Shown: one piece after another, positions 34,807 to 45,342 of the stretch
Numbering within the stretch: the first letter of the stretch is position 1
Layout of the letters: each line of letters opens with the position of its first letter
Source: Desulfotomaculum copahuensis
GTDB taxonomy: Bacteria; Bacillota; Desulfotomaculia; Desulfotomaculales; Desulfovirgulaceae
Assembly (NCBI RefSeq): GCF_001655685.1
Contig: NZ_LYVF01000013.1
Span: forward strand, 1 to 64,000
Reading direction: 5' to 3'
Length of the DNA: 64,000 nt
Position numbers and translations under genes: made by a program
The notes under the pieces: generated by a model
Databases searched by the model: none
Told to the model about the DNA's origin: nothing
The model's input: only the letters and a program-made list of their open reading frames with translations

Positions 34807-37002
34807 CTACTTGTGTTCGTCAAAGATGTCGCCCACCACATCGCCAATGGTCACACCGCCGCCGTCGTCATTGGGGATATGCTGGTGATGCTTGGGCTGG
34901 TGATCACGTGAACGCCGGTTTTCCCGCTCCCGCGGCTCGCGGCCCACTTCCCGGATGGACAGGCGGATGCGTTTTTCGTCTTTATCCACGCTGAGCACTT
35001 TGACGTCCACTTCATCCCCCTCTTGAACCACTTCATCCGGAGTGGCCACGTGATGATCGGCCAGGTGTGAAATGTGCACCAGGCCTTCCACGCCGGGTTC
35101 CAGCTGGACAAAGGCGCCGAAGGGGGCCAGACGGACCACTTTGGCGTGCACGACGCTGCCCACAGGGTAGGTTTCGTCCACGCTGTCCCACGGATTGGGC
35201 AACACCTGCTTCAAGCCGAGGGAGATTTTTTCGTTTTCCCGGTCCACCCGCAGCACGGCCACATCCAGTTCGTCACCCACCTTGACCACTTCCGAGGGGT
35301 GATTGACCCGGTGCCAGGCCATTTCCGAGATGTGCAGCAGGCCGTCCACGCCGCCGATATCCACAAAGGCGCCGAAGTTGGTCAAACGCCGTACAATACC
35401 CTGGACCACCTGGCCTTCGGCCAGGCTGTCCAGCATTTCCTGGCGTTTCTGGGCCAGTTCCTCCTCCAGCACGGCCTTGCGGGAAAGAATCACTTTCTTG
35501 CGGCCGCGGTTTAATTCAATCACCCGGGCGCTGATCTCCATGCCCAGGTACTTGCTCAGGTCTTCCACATAGCCCCGCTCGACCAGGGAGGCGGGCAGGA
35601 AGGCGCGCACGCCCACATCAACCAGCAGGCCGCCCTTGACCACTTCGCGGACGGTCCCCTGCACCGGCTCACCGCTGTCCAGCATTTCCTGCAGTTTGAC
35701 CCAGGCCTTTTCGGCGTCCGCCCGCTCTTTGGACAGAATCAACCGTCCTTCATTGTCCTCCGCCTTGACTACGGCCACCTCTATTTCATCCCCCACCTTG
35801 ACAATGTCCTGGGGAGAACTCACACTGCAACAGGAAAGCTCGCGCAGGGGGATAATGCCCTCGGACTTGGCTCCCACGTCGACCAGCACTTCATCCGGGC
35901 CGACCTGAACCACCACGCCCTTGACGATTTCTCCGTGGCGCAGGGATTTGACCTCCATAGCCTCCTGCATTCCTTCGGCGGCCATCCCGGGCATCGCTTC
36001 TTCGGCCTGCTCCGGTTCCGGGGCGGCTTGTTCAGCCGGGGCGGCGTTTTCTTCCGGGGCGGCATGCTCTTCCGGAACATCCTGTTCTTCCGGGGTGGCG
36101 TTTACCTGCATTTCCTCCCCGCTTTCCGTGGTTTCCTGTTTGGTTTCCTCGTTTTCCGTCATCTCGCCCAACTCCTTCATGCGTCTTTGAACCTCCTCGA
36201 TAATCCAGTCAGGTGTGGATGCCCCCGCCGTCAGTCCGGCCACCCGTACACCGGCAAACCAGGCCGGATCCAGCTCCGGCGCGGTTTCCACCTGGTAAGT
36301 GGGTACACCGGCCCGACGGCAAAGGCGGGCCAGTTTGCCGGTATTGGCGCTGCCGGCCCCGCCTGCCACAACCATCACCGCCACCCGGCCGGCCAGTTCC
36401 AGAGCCGCCTGCTGCCTGGCCACAGTAGCGTGACAGATGGTATTGCAAATCTGAAGGCGCCCTGCTTTGGTTTGCAGGACATCCACCACTGCCTGGAAGT
36501 TGGCCGCCGGCTGGGTGGTCTGGGCCAGCACGGCCATGTCCGCGGCGCCGGGCAGGAGCGCGGCCTCTTGCGGGCCTTCCACCACCACCGCCTGCCCGTC
36601 CGTCCAGTCAACTATCCCCTGTACTTCAGGGTGTTTTTTATCGCCGACCAGGATTACCTGTTTGCCTGCTGCGGCCAGTTCCCGGGCCAGGCGCTGCGCC
36701 CGGGCCACAAAGGGACAGGTGGCGTCCACCACTTGCAGGCCGAGCGCGCCCGCCCGGGCCAGCACCCGGGGACCGGCGCCGTGCGAACGGATGATTAAAG
36801 TACCGCCGGACGGCACCTGCTCCACCGCGTCAACCACTCCGACTCCCAGCCGGTTCAACTGCTCCACCACCTGCGGGTTGTGGATCAGGGGACCCAGGGA
36901 AAACACGGGACCGTCCCGTTCCCTGGCCGTATCCCGGGCCAATTCAATGGCCCTTTTCACACCAAAGCAAAAACCCGCTTTGGCGGCCCGCCGAACCTCC
37001 AT
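34807..37002 (-). CDS. ispH: IspH (HMBPP reductase) fused to four S1 RNA-binding domains
   Basis: Residues 1-282 are 4-hydroxy-3-methylbut-2-enyl diphosphate reductase, the last enzyme of the MEP isoprenoid pathway. The three [4Fe-4S] cysteines are in KAGFCFGVKRA, DATCPFV and CNTICHATVARQ, and TAGASTPDWII is the usual C-terminal motif. A Glu/Pro/Ala-rich linker follows (about 283-345; repeats of PEE-type units). Four S1 domains then span about 355-680 (each with a GxxVxGxV start and a FGAFV- or GLLVDVG-type strand), ending in a charged tail. The fusion is known in Clostridia and Negativicutes and stands in for a separate ribosomal protein S1. It is last in the supraoperon. Confidence 0.95.
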   Translation of the reverse strand: MEVRRAAKAGFCFGVKRAIELARDTARERDGPVFSLGPLIHNPQVVEQLNRLGVGVVDAVEQVPSGGTLIIRSHGAGPRVLARAGALGLQVVDATCPFVARAQRLARELAAAGKQVILVGDKKHPEVQGIVDWTDGQAVVVEGPQEAALLPGAADMAVLAQTTQPAANFQAVVDVLQTKAGRLQICNTICHATVARQQAALELAGRVAVMVVAGGAGSANTGKLARLCRRAGVPTYQVETAPELDPAWFAGVRVAGLTAGASTPDWIIEEVQRRMKELGEMTENEETKQETTESGEEMQVNATPEEQDVPEEHAAPEENAAPAEQAAPEPEQAEEAMPGMAAEGMQEAMEVKSLRHGEIVKGVVVQVGPDEVLVDVGAKSEGIIPLRELSCCSVSSPQDIVKVGDEIEVAVVKAEDNEGRLILSKERADAEKAWVKLQEMLDSGEPVQGTVREVVKGGLLVDVGVRAFLPASLVERGYVEDLSKYLGMEISARVIELNRGRKKVILSRKAVLEEELAQKRQEMLDSLAEGQVVQGIVRRLTNFGAFVDIGGVDGLLHISEMAWHRVNHPSEVVKVGDELDVAVLRVDRENEKISLGLKQVLPNPWDSVDETYPVGSVVHAKVVRLAPFGAFVQLEPGVEGLVHISHLADHHVATPDEVVQEGDEVDVKVLSVDKDEKRIRLSIREVGREPRERENRRSRDHQPKHHQHIPNDDGGGVTIGDVVGDIFDEHK

Positions 37003-37009
37003 TATGCCA

Positions 37010-37603
37010 TCACCGTTCTTGTGCGCTATCCATCAGGCTGGCTATTTCCCCCATCAACATGCGGCTGACCGTCCGGTAATCCTCCCGGGTGTGCCGCCGG
37101 CCGTAAAAGGCGGGGAACTCCAGTGGTTTGCCAATATGTACGGTTACTTTGCCCCAAATCCCGCGGGTATTAATCACAGCCACAGGCAGGACGGGAACCT
37201 TCGCCCGCAAAGCAAGCATGGCCGCCCCCAGATGGGGTTCGATCAACCCGCCGCTGCGGCTGCGCGTACCTTCGGGGAAAATACCCAGCACCAGACCCCG
37301 GGCCAGGATCTGCAGCGAAGTACGGACGGCCGGGCGGTCGCCGCCCCCCCGCTCCACCGGAAAGGCGCCCAGCGCACGGATTACCGGACCCAGCACGGGA
37401 ATGCGGAACAGCTGCCCCTTGGCCATAAAATGCACCTGCCGGTCAAGAGCGCAACCAACCACCACCGGATCCCAATAGCTCTGATGGTTGCTGATCACCA
37501 GCACGCCCCCCGTCCGGGGCAGGTTTTCCGCCCCGCAAACCGTCCAGCGGCGCAATACGAGCAGAATCAAACGGCATAACACCCGGGCCAAACGGTAAAA
37601 CAT
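37010..37603 (-). CDS. plsC: 1-acyl-sn-glycerol-3-phosphate acyltransferase
   Basis: This enzyme of about 197 residues adds the second acyl chain in phosphatidate synthesis. The HX4D motif is SNHQSYWDP, the second motif is FPEGTRSRSGG, and a hydrophobic N-terminal segment (FYRLARVLCRLILLVL) anchors it to the membrane. ATG 37603 overlaps the cmk stop by one base (TGATG) and has GGGAGGG upstream; the open frame before it is an out-of-frame reading of cmk. Co-expression with cmk and ispH/S1 is typical of Peptococcaceae. Confidence 0.94.
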   Translation of the reverse strand: MFYRLARVLCRLILLVLRRWTVCGAENLPRTGGVLVISNHQSYWDPVVVGCALDRQVHFMAKGQLFRIPVLGPVIRALGAFPVERGGGDRPAVRTSLQILARGLVLGIFPEGTRSRSGGLIEPHLGAAMLALRAKVPVLPVAVINTRGIWGKVTVHIGKPLEFPAFYGRRHTREDYRTVSRMLMGEIASLMDSAQER

Positions 37604-38280
37604 CAGCCGTCCCTCCCGGCCGCCTGCGCCAGCACCAGTGCCACCACTTCCGGCGCGCTCAAAGCGGAACAGTCGATGATCACGGCGCCGGCGGCCGGCC
37701 GCAGCGGGTCCGCCGCCCGGGTGCTGTCCAGTTCGTCCCGCCGGGCGATTGCCCGGATCAACTCGTCCCGGTCCACATTCACCCCGCCGGCGGCCAGTTC
37801 CGCCCGCCGGCGCGCCGCCCTGGCCTCCACCGAAGCGGTGAGGAAAATTTTCACCTGCGCTTCCGGCAGCACCACCGTACCGATATCCCGGCCCTCCATC
37901 ACCACGCCGCCACCGGCGGCCATTTCCCGCTGCCGGCGCACCATTTCCTTCCGCACGCCGGGCACTCCGGCCACCAGTGAAACCAGCCGGGTCACCGCCT
38001 GATCCCGGATCCGGCCGGTGACATCCCGTCCATCCGCCCAAACCCGGGTTTCACCGCCGGAACCGGCGTCCAGACGGATAACGGTCTTTTGTGCCAACTC
38101 CGTCAGTGCGGCCCGGTCGGACAAATCCACCCCCTGTTGGATGGCCGTCAAGGTGAGCGCACGGTACATGGCGCCGGTGTCAATATATAACAAACCGAGC
38201 CGCCGGGCCACTTCCCGGGCCACGGTGCTTTTGCCCGCCCCGGCCGGGCCGTCGATGGCAATGCTGATTTTGCCGGTCAT
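37603..38280 (-). CDS. cmk: Cytidylate kinase
   Basis: It phosphorylates CMP and dCMP. The 225-residue protein starts MTGKISIAIDGPAGAGKSTVA (Walker A), followed by IDTGAMYRA, the GGVVMEGRDIGTVVLP motif and the LID region RRRAEL...RDELDSTRA. ATG 38280 has AAGGAG upstream; the earlier ATG at 38358 adds a non-conserved leader. It is translationally coupled to plsC. Confidence 0.95.
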   Translation of the reverse strand: MTGKISIAIDGPAGAGKSTVAREVARRLGLLYIDTGAMYRALTLTAIQQGVDLSDRAALTELAQKTVIRLDAGSGGETRVWADGRDVTGRIRDQAVTRLVSLVAGVPGVRKEMVRRQREMAAGGGVVMEGRDIGTVVLPEAQVKIFLTASVEARAARRRAELAAGGVNVDRDELIRAIARRDELDSTRAADPLRPAAGAVIIDCSALSAPEVVALVLAQAAGRDG

Positions 38281-38367
38281 GGATCCGCTCCTTGAATCAT
38301 AACACAAATACTCTTGTACTTTCGACACCAGAAAGTAATTTCCTTTTTTTAAAGTCAAATAATAATA

Positions 38368-39660
38368 TTATTTTACCCCCAGTGAAGCTAAAATACCGGT
38401 AAATCCGGGGAAGGACACATCAACACAGGCCGCGTCACGCACCGTGGTGGCGCCCCGGGCGGTCAGACCGGCCACCGCACAGGCCATGGCCACACGGTGG
38501 TCTCCGTGGCTGTCGCACAGCGCCCCGCGCAAAGGACGCCCCCCGCGTACCACCAGGCCGTCCGGCAGTTCGGCAATTTCCGCCCCCATTTTGCCCAGCT
38601 CCGCCACCATGGTGGCGATGCGGTTGCTTTCCTTGACTTTCAGTTCGGCGGCGTCGCGGATCACGGTTTCCCCCGTCGCCAGGGCGCCGGCCACCGCCAG
38701 TACCGGGATTTCATCAATCAGGCGGGGAATCAGCGCCCCGCCCACGCTCACGCCGTGCAGCGCCGCCGCCCGCACCCGGATGTCCGCCACCGGTTCGCCG
38801 GCCGCCGTCCGGCGGTTGCACGGGGTGATGTCCGCCCCCATGCGTCCCAGCACGTCAAGAATGCCGTCACGGGTCGGGTTGACGCCCACGTTGGCAATGG
38901 TCAGGTCGGAGCCGGGCAGCAGCGAGGCGGCCACCAGCAAAAAGGCGGCCGAAGAAATATCCCCGGGCACCGGCACGGGCTGGGCGGTCAACTTCTGCCC
39001 GCCGGCCAGGCGTACGGTGAGGCCGTCCACGGTCAGGCGCGCGCCGAAATAATGCAGCATGCGTTCGGTGTGATCCCGGGAACGGACCGGTTCGGTGACG
39101 GACGTTTCCCCGTCCGCCAGCAGGCCGGCCAGCAAAACAGCCGATTTCACCTGCGCGCTGGCCACCGGCGAGTGGAAATCGATGCCCCGCAGGGCGCCGC
39201 CCCGGATGGACAAAGGAGCCAGTTCGCCATTTCCCCGCCCGTCGATGCGCGCACCCATCTGTTTTAACGGCGCGCTCACCCGGGCCATCGGCCGCCGGCG
39301 CAGGGAGGCATCGCCGGAGAGCACGCTGAAAAAGGGCAGTCCGGCCAGGATGCCCAGCAACAAACGCATGGTGGTGCCGGAATTGCCCGCGTCCAGCACA
39401 TCCGCCGGTTCCTGCAGGGCGGCCGCCCCCCGGCCGTGCACGGTCAGCGCGCCGTCACTGTCCGGACCGCTGAAACGCACCCCCATGGCTTTCAAGCAGC
39501 GCACGGTGGACAGGCAGTCGTCGCCGGGCAGGAAGTTTTCGATGCGGGTGTCCCCTTCGGCCAGCGCGCCCAGCATCACCGCCCGGTGGGAAATTGATTT
39601 GTCCCCGGGCACGGTGACGGTACCGGTCAGCGGTCCGGCCGGGTTGACGGTCAGGTCCAT
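38368..39660 (-). CDS. aroA: 3-phosphoshikimate 1-carboxyvinyltransferase (EPSP synthase)
   Basis: It condenses shikimate-3-phosphate with PEP. The 430-residue protein shows [18 protein letters not shown] near the N-terminus, [16 protein letters not shown] (PEP-binding region), the [16 protein letters not shown] segment, and [17 protein letters not shown] with the catalytic aspartate region. The C-terminal [11 protein letters not shown] is intact. The start is ATG 39660 (GGAG upstream); upstream codons are not conserved. It lies between tyrA and cmk in the supraoperon. Confidence 0.95.
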   Translation of the reverse strand: MDLTVNPAGPLTGTVTVPGDKSISHRAVMLGALAEGDTRIENFLPGDDCLSTVRCLKAMGVRFSGPDSDGALTVHGRGAAALQEPADVLDAGNSGTTMRLLLGILAGLPFFSVLSGDASLRRRPMARVSAPLKQMGARIDGRGNGELAPLSIRGGALRGIDFHSPVASAQVKSAVLLAGLLADGETSVTEPVRSRDHTERMLHYFGARLTVDGLTVRLAGGQKLTAQPVPVPGDISSAAFLLVAASLLPGSDLTIANVGVNPTRDGILDVLGRMGADITPCNRRTAAGEPVADIRVRAAALHGVSVGGALIPRLIDEIPVLAVAGALATGETVIRDAAELKVKESNRIATMVAELGKMGAEIAELPDGLVVRGGRPLRGALCDSHGDHRVAMACAVAGLTARGATTVRDAACVDVSFPGFTGILASLGVK

Positions 39661-39805
39661 ATCACCACTCCGTTTTTGTTTCCGGTATAAAAAGCCGGTT
39701 TTTACCGTAAAATTGGTCAACTGAAACCGCATAAACAAACTTTTTTAATTTGCGTGTTGTGTTCAAAAAATCATGGCCGTTAAAGGCAACCTTCCTTGTG
39801 CACTT

Positions 39806-40900
39806 CTACCGGCCCGCCGCCTGGATGCCTTCTTTTTTCAATACGGCCACGGCGGCGTCGCGGTCCTCCTCCGTGGCGAAAGCAAGCCGGATGGTGCCCC
39901 CCTCGCCTTCCCGCACCCGCAGGATTTCAATGTCGGTGATGTTGATCCCGGCCCGGCCCAGGGGGGCGGCCAGATCGGCAATCATGCCCGGCCGGTCGGG
40001 TACGGTGGCCACCAGTTCAAAAAGGGCGGGCAGATAACCCCGCGCCCGGGCGGGCAGGGAATGGCGCACCTGCCTGGCCCGCTCCAGCAGGTCCGCGATG
40101 GCCGGGCCGTCCCCGGCGCCGACGGCATCCTCCAGCGCCTGCAGCTGCCGGCGGAAAACAGCCAGCACATCCAGCACCGCCCGGCGGTTGGCCAGAAAAA
40201 TGTCCCGCCACATGGCGGCGCCGCTGGCGGCCACCCGGGTGGTGTCCCGGAAACCGCCCGCCGCCAGGGGCAGGAAATCATCCCGGTCGGGCAGGATGGC
40301 CAGGGTATTGACCAGGGTTGCCGCAATCAGGTGGGGCAGGTGGCTGACGGCGGCCACCGCCCGGTCGTGCTCCTCCGGATGCATGCGCACCATCCGGGCG
40401 CCCACGCCGGCAATCAGTGCCTGCATGCGCTTTAATACCGCCTCCGGGACGTCCCGGGCGGGGGTGATGATATAATAGGCGTTCTCAAAAAGAAACGGAT
40501 CGGCGCCGGCGCAGCCCGTCTGCTCCGAACCGGCCATCGGATGGCCGCCCACGAACCAGACGCCGTCCGGCATCATGGCGGCGGCCCGCGCCGCAATGGA
40601 CGCTTTCACACTGCCCACGTCCGTGACCACCGTACCGGGCTCCAGGCGGGGCAGTATTTCCGCCAGCACCGTCATGGTGCAACCCACCGGCGTGGCCAGC
40701 ACCACCAGTTCCGCCCCGCGCACCGCCTCACCCGGATCCGCGCAGACCTGGTGCACCGCGCCCCGCTCCAGCGCCAGGCGCCGGTTTTCCGGGTCCGGGT
40801 CGGCGCCGGTCACCCGGCGGGCCAGTTTGCGGCCGCACAGGGCCATACCCAGGGAACCGCCGATCAGTCCGACACCAATAATTGATACTTTTTCAAACAA
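39806..40900 (-). CDS. tyrA: Prephenate dehydrogenase with ACT domain
   Basis: It oxidatively decarboxylates prephenate to 4-hydroxyphenylpyruvate for tyrosine. The NAD-binding motif [17 protein letters not shown] opens the protein; [17 protein letters not shown] carries the catalytic histidine, and [13 protein letters not shown] follows. An ACT domain (about 290-355; [20 protein letters not shown]) implies feedback control. It is 364 residues, starting with TTG at 40900 behind AGGTGAG. A single-function TyrA with no chorismate mutase domain; chorismate mutase is not in the window. Confidence 0.94.
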   Translation of the reverse strand: MFEKVSIIGVGLIGGSLGMALCGRKLARRVTGADPDPENRRLALERGAVHQVCADPGEAVRGAELVVLATPVGCTMTVLAEILPRLEPGTVVTDVGSVKASIAARAAAMMPDGVWFVGGHPMAGSEQTGCAGADPFLFENAYYIITPARDVPEAVLKRMQALIAGVGARMVRMHPEEHDRAVAAVSHLPHLIAATLVNTLAILPDRDDFLPLAAGGFRDTTRVAASGAAMWRDIFLANRRAVLDVLAVFRRQLQALEDAVGAGDGPAIADLLERARQVRHSLPARARGYLPALFELVATVPDRPGMIADLAAPLGRAGINITDIEILRVREGEGGTIRLAFATEEDRDAAVAVLKKEGIQAAGR

Positions 40901-41017
40901 CCATACTCACCTGCTTTGTACTGCCTGCACCATTCCAACCAATAACCTGGAAACCTTATTGCCACCGCCTGTGGGACCGGACAATGGAACCGGAAGGAAA
41001 AACCGGATGCATTCCCC

Positions 41018-42082
41018 TCAGCCACCAACATTACGATTTTCACCGCGGGCGCCGCACACCTCCCGCCGCCCGACCCCCCGGTCCATCAGTGCGGCCACCC
41101 GGCGCACATCCTCCATCAGGGCGGCGAAGTTTTCCGGGGTCAGTGACTGCGGCCCGTCGCACAAGGCGTGCGCCGGATCGGGATGCACCTCGATCAGCAG
41201 GCCGTCTGCCCCGGCGGCGACGGCCGCCCGGGCCATGGCCGGGACAAAACGCCATTTGCCGATACCGTGGCTGGGGTCCACGATTACGGGCAGGTGGCTC
41301 AAATATTTGACCACCGGCACCGCTGTAACATCCAGCGTGTTGCGGGTGTAATTTTCAAAAGTGCGGATGCCCCGCTCGCAGAGGATGACCCGGTGGTTGC
41401 CCCCGGCCATGATGTACTCCGCCGCCATCAGCCACTCTTCAATCGTGGCCGAGGGGCCGCGCTTCAATAGAACCGGTTTGTCCACAGTAGCCACTTCCCG
41501 CAGCAAAAAGAAATTCTGCATGTTGCGCGCGCCGATTTGCAAAATATCCGCATAAGCGGCCACCAGGGGCAGCGTACGGGCGTCCATCACTTCGGTCACG
41601 ATTTTCAAGCCGGTCGCCTCCCGGGCCTCGGCCAGCAGTTCCAGGCCTTTTTCCTCCAGACCCTGGAAGGAATAAGGCGAGGTGCGCGGCTTGAAAGCAC
41701 CGCCGCGCAAGATGGTCGCCCCGGCCTCCCTAACCTGGTGCGCCGCTTCCAGCAATTGTTCCCTGCTTTCCACCGCACAGGGACCGGCCATGACCTGGAT
41801 CTGCCCGCCGCCGATGGCGATATTGCCCGCCGTAACCACTGTATCGCCGGGGTGAAAGGCCCGGCTGGCCAGCTTGTACGGCTGTAACACCGGCACCACC
41901 TTTTCCACGCCGCTCATGGCTTCCAGTCCCATATCCCCGAGGCGGGTGCGGTCGCCGATGGCGCCGATGATCGTGCGCTCCACGCCCTCCGAAAGATGCA
42001 CTTTGAAACCGGTGTTTTCCAGCCGCTTCAAAACCGCTTCCACCTCCCGGGCGGAAGCATTATGGCTCATCACAATAATCAT
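41018..42082 (-). CDS. aroF: DAHP synthase (AroF type) with N-terminal ferredoxin-like regulatory domain
   Basis: It condenses PEP and erythrose-4-phosphate, the first step of the shikimate pathway. Residues about 1-70 form the ferredoxin-like domain seen in Thermotoga-type enzymes ([20 protein letters not shown]), which mediates feedback. The catalytic barrel follows: [33 protein letters not shown], then [27 protein letters not shown] and [11 protein letters not shown]. It is 354 residues with RBS GGAGGT. A second, shorter copy lies upstream in the same operon. Confidence 0.95.
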   Translation of the reverse strand: MIIVMSHNASAREVEAVLKRLENTGFKVHLSEGVERTIIGAIGDRTRLGDMGLEAMSGVEKVVPVLQPYKLASRAFHPGDTVVTAGNIAIGGGQIQVMAGPCAVESREQLLEAAHQVREAGATILRGGAFKPRTSPYSFQGLEEKGLELLAEAREATGLKIVTEVMDARTLPLVAAYADILQIGARNMQNFFLLREVATVDKPVLLKRGPSATIEEWLMAAEYIMAGGNHRVILCERGIRTFENYTRNTLDVTAVPVVKYLSHLPVIVDPSHGIGKWRFVPAMARAAVAAGADGLLIEVHPDPAHALCDGPQSLTPENFAALMEDVRRVAALMDRGVGRREVCGARGENRNVGG

Positions 42083-42135
42083 CTGTTTACCTCCATCCTG
42101 CCTGCCTTGCGTTTATTTTACCCCCAAAATCAGAC

Positions 42136-42160
42136 AAAGGCACCCCAGAGGAGTGCCTTT
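42136..42160 (-). terminator. Hairpin between the two DAHP synthase genes
   Basis: AAAGGCAC and GTGCCTTT pair across a 9-base loop, about 50 bases upstream of the aroF start at 42082. On the minus strand only a weak T-rich tail follows (TTTGTCTGATTTT). It may be an internal attenuator that sets expression of the second synthase separately. Confidence 0.45.
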
Positions 42161-42330
42161 CAAGAAAAATCGCATCGCCTCCCCCTGCCGTACTGCCGTC
42201 CTGCAACCATTCTACAAAATTTATGTTACCATAGATTACTGCCGCTGGCAATGATTTTTCCTTTCTCCCTGTCCGGCCCCCGGAGAAGGCTTTTAGCCGG
42301 GAGAAATCCGCAAACCGGCAATGGTTTTCC

Positions 42331-43158
42331 TTATTCTCCGTCCAGGCGCCGGCCCAGGACGGCGGCCAGGGGGCGCAGTTCGTTCAATAAAGCGGCGAAC
42401 TGCCCGGGCTCCAGGGACTGTTTGCCGTCCGACAGCGCCCGGGCCGGATCCGCATGCACTTCCAGCATCAGTCCGTCGGCGCCGGCCGCCACCGCCGCGC
42501 GGGAGACCGGCCCGACCAGGGAGCGCCGGCCGGTGCCGTGACTGGGGTCGACGATCACCGGCAGGTGGGAAAGCTCCTTCACCGCCGGCACGGCGTTGAT
42601 ATCCAGGGTGTTGCGGGTGTAGGTTTCAAATGTGCGGATGCCGCGCTCGCACAAGATCACCCGCCGGTTGCCCTCGCTCAGTATATATTCCGCCGCCAGC
42701 AGCCATTCCTCGATGGTGGCGGCCAAACCGCGCTTTAACAGCACCGGCCGGTTGATGCGGCCGGCCGCTTTGAGCAGGGCGAAATTCTGCATGTTGCGGC
42801 TGCCGATTTGAATGATGTCGCAATAGGTGCAGACTTTTTCCAGGTATCTGACGTCCGTGACCTCGCTGACCACGGGCAGGCCGGTGTATTCCCGGGCGCG
42901 GGCCAGAATGCGCAGGCCCTCCTCCCCCAGGCCCTGAAAAGAATAGGGCGAGGTACGCGGCTTGAAAGCGCCGCCCCGCAGCACGTGCGCGCCCATCTCC
43001 TTCAACGTACGGGCCAGGGAAAGCATCTGTTCTTCACCCTCCACGGCGCACGGCCCGGCGATAATGAGCACCCGGGGGCCGCCGGCGCGGCAGGTGCCCA
43101 GATCAATGACGGTGTCTGCCGGCCGGTGCTCCCGGCCGGCCAGCTGAAAGGATGGCAA
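42331..43158 (-). CDS. Second DAHP synthase, lacking the regulatory domain
   Basis: This 275-residue paralogue of the 41018-42082 protein shares the catalytic barrel: [60 protein letters not shown] and [10 protein letters not shown]. It lacks the roughly 70-residue N-terminal ferredoxin-like domain, so it is likely insensitive to that kind of feedback. The start is TTG at 43158 behind AGGGGG, 13 bases after the trpA stop. Two tandem copies with different regulatory equipment suggest one enzyme tied to tryptophan demand and one to general aromatic flow. Confidence 0.92.
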   Translation of the reverse strand: MPSFQLAGREHRPADTVIDLGTCRAGGPRVLIIAGPCAVEGEEQMLSLARTLKEMGAHVLRGGAFKPRTSPYSFQGLGEEGLRILARAREYTGLPVVSEVTDVRYLEKVCTYCDIIQIGSRNMQNFALLKAAGRINRPVLLKRGLAATIEEWLLAAEYILSEGNRRVILCERGIRTFETYTRNTLDINAVPAVKELSHLPVIVDPSHGTGRRSLVGPVSRAAVAAGADGLMLEVHADPARALSDGKQSLEPGQFAALLNELRPLAAVLGRRLDGE

Positions 43159-43171
43159 AACCCGAACCCCC

Positions 43172-43978
43172 TTATAAATTCACCAGCGCGCTTTTAATCT
43201 CACCGGCCAGGCCGGCCGCCGCCGGCACCGGGTCGCTGTCCGCGGCCGCCGCCACCCGGTCGACAATGGCGCTGCCCACCACCACGGCGTCGCAGCAGGG
43301 AGCCACCCGGGCGGCCGCGGCCGGACCGGAGATGCCGAAACCGACGGCCAGGGGCAGGCCGGTGTATGCGCGCACCCGCCCGGTAAACTTCGCCAGGTCG
43401 GTGTGGATTTCCTGCCGGGCGCCGGTGACGCCGGTGACCGAAACGCAGTAGACAAAGCCCCGGGCGGCGGCGGAGATGGCCTGCAGCCGCTCCGGCGTGG
43501 TGGTCGGGGCGACCAGCGGGATCAGTGCCAGTCCGGCGCCACCGGCCGGCGCCAGCAGCGCCCCGGCTTCCTCCAGCGGCAGGTCGGGCACAATCAGGCC
43601 GTCCACACCGGCCGACGCGGCGTCCCGCACAAATTCTTCCAGGCCGTACTGTAAAACGGGATTGTAATAGGTCATGAAGATCAGCGGCACATCCGTGCGC
43701 CGGCGGATCCGCGCAGCCGCAGCGATGATCTGCGCCACTTTCACCCCGCCGGCCAGGGCGCGCGCGGCGGCGCGCTGGATGGACGGACCGTCGGCCACCG
43801 GGTCGGAAAAAGGGATGCCCAGTTCCACCAGGTCCGCCCCGGCAGCGGCTATCGCTTCCACCAGACGCACGGTGGTGTCCAGATCGGGATCCCCGGCGCA
43901 GATATAGGCAATCAGCCCCTTTTCCCGCCGGGCGGCCAGTTCGTCAAAACAGCGGCTGATCCGGTTCACTGCCGTCAT
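43172..43978 (-). CDS. trpA: Tryptophan synthase alpha chain
   Basis: It cleaves indole-3-glycerol phosphate to indole and glyceraldehyde-3-phosphate. The 268-residue barrel shows LVELGIPFSDPVADGPSIQ with the catalytic glutamate, LIFMTYYNPVLQYG, GLIVPDLPLEEA and the glycine-rich GFGISGPAAAARV phosphate site. ATG 43978 overlaps the trpB stop (TAATG), as expected for the channelled alpha-beta complex. Confidence 0.96.
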   Translation of the reverse strand: MTAVNRISRCFDELAARREKGLIAYICAGDPDLDTTVRLVEAIAAAGADLVELGIPFSDPVADGPSIQRAAARALAGGVKVAQIIAAAARIRRRTDVPLIFMTYYNPVLQYGLEEFVRDAASAGVDGLIVPDLPLEEAGALLAPAGGAGLALIPLVAPTTTPERLQAISAAARGFVYCVSVTGVTGARQEIHTDLAKFTGRVRAYTGLPLAVGFGISGPAAAARVAPCCDAVVVGSAIVDRVAAAADSDPVPAAAGLAGEIKSALVNL

Positions 43979-45174
43979 TACTGTTCACCCCCTTCTTGAT
44001 CTTCCAGTGCGGCCACTGTTTCCACATCTTTATCCCCCCGCCCGGAAAGGTTCACCACCAGCACGGCGTCCGCCGGCATTTGCGGCGCCATGCGCACCGC
44101 TTCGGCCAGGGCGTGGGCGCTTTCCAGCGCCGGAATGATTCCCTCGGTGCGGCAGAGCAGGTGAAAGGCCGCCAGCGCTTCCCGGTCGGTGACCGCGGTG
44201 TAGGCAACCCGGCCGGAGTCTTTCAAAAAGCTGTGTTCCGGCCCCACGCCGGGGTAGTCCAGGCCGGCGGAAACCGAGTGGGCCAGGTTGATCTGGCCGT
44301 CTCCGTCCTGCAGGACATAGCTCAGCGAGCCGTGCAGCACGCCCGGCCGGCCGCGGTTCAAGGTGGCGGCGTGTTTGCCGGTTTCCAGGCCGGCGCCGGC
44401 CGCCTCCACTCCCACCAGGCGCACCGGAGCATCTTCCAGGAAGGGATGGAAAATGCCCATGGCGTTGCTCCCCCCGCCCACGCAGGCTACGATGGCATCG
44501 GGCAGCCGTCCGGTCTGCTCCAGCACCTGGCGGCGTGTTTCCAGGCCGATCACCCGCTGGAAATCGCGCACCATCTGCGGATAGGGGTGGGGACCGGCCA
44601 CCGAACCCACCAGGTAGTAGGTGGTTTCAACATTGGTCACCCAGTCGCGCATGGCCTCGTTCATAGCGTCCTTCAGTGTGCGGCTGCCCGCTTTCACCGG
44701 CACCACCTCCGCACCCAGGATGCGCATGCGGTAGACGTTCAAGGCCTGGCGGGCGGTGTCCTCTTCGCCCATGTAGACGGCACACTCCAGGCCGAACAGG
44801 GCGGCGGCGGTGGCGGTGGCCACCCCGTGCTGCCCGGCGCCGGTTTCGGCGATCACGCGCTTTTTGTCCATGCGGCGGGCGAGCAGGATCTGGCCGATGG
44901 TGTTGTTGATCTTGTGCGCGCCGGTGTGGTTGAGATCTTCCCGCTTCAGGTAGATGCGCGCCCCGCCGCAGTGTGCGCTCAAACGGGCGGCGAAATACAG
45001 GGGTGAAGGCCGCCCCACGTACTGGGCCAGGTAATAGTTCAGTTCCTCGTGAAATTGCGGATCCGCCCGGGCGTCCTTGTAGGCGTCCGCCAGTTCCGTC
45101 AGGGCGGGCATCAGCGTCTCGGGCACGAAACGCCCGCCGAATTTGCCGAAATAACCCCGTGTGTCGGGCAGCAT
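43978..45174 (-). CDS. trpB: Tryptophan synthase beta chain
   Basis: This PLP enzyme joins indole and serine. The 398-residue protein begins [20 protein letters not shown]; the PLP lysine is in [18 protein letters not shown], then [16 protein letters not shown] and the [10 protein letters not shown] phosphate loop. ATG 45174 has AAAGGAGGAA upstream; the frame is open before it but not conserved. There is a gap of about 170 bases from trpF that contains a dispersed repeat copy. Confidence 0.97.
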   Translation of the reverse strand: MLPDTRGYFGKFGGRFVPETLMPALTELADAYKDARADPQFHEELNYYLAQYVGRPSPLYFAARLSAHCGGARIYLKREDLNHTGAHKINNTIGQILLARRMDKKRVIAETGAGQHGVATATAAALFGLECAVYMGEEDTARQALNVYRMRILGAEVVPVKAGSRTLKDAMNEAMRDWVTNVETTYYLVGSVAGPHPYPQMVRDFQRVIGLETRRQVLEQTGRLPDAIVACVGGGSNAMGIFHPFLEDAPVRLVGVEAAGAGLETGKHAATLNRGRPGVLHGSLSYVLQDGDGQINLAHSVSAGLDYPGVGPEHSFLKDSGRVAYTAVTDREALAAFHLLCRTEGIIPALESAHALAEAVRMAPQMPADAVLVVNLSGRGDKDVETVAALEDQEGGEQ

Positions 45175-45270
45175 GGTTCTTCCTCCTTTGAAAAAGGCTG
45201 GTGTTGTTGCACCTCGTCTCTCCAATGCTCCGGTCCGGTTCGGGCTGCCGGTGCGCTTACCGAAAGCACC

Positions 45271-45326
45271 GCCGTGTTTCGTTTCCGGACCGTAGAAGCT
45301 CGCTTCCCCGGTCCGGCCACCACCTT
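45271..45326. repeat. Dispersed repeat, copy A (trpF-trpB gap)
   Basis: Begins GCCGTGTTTCGTTTCCGGAC and ends CCACCACCTT. A similar 55-base copy lies at 56588-56642. The first half is nearly identical (one base inserted); the second half diverges and then rejoins at ACCACCTT. Confidence 0.45.
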
Positions 45327-45342
45327 CTAAAGCAGTCATTTT

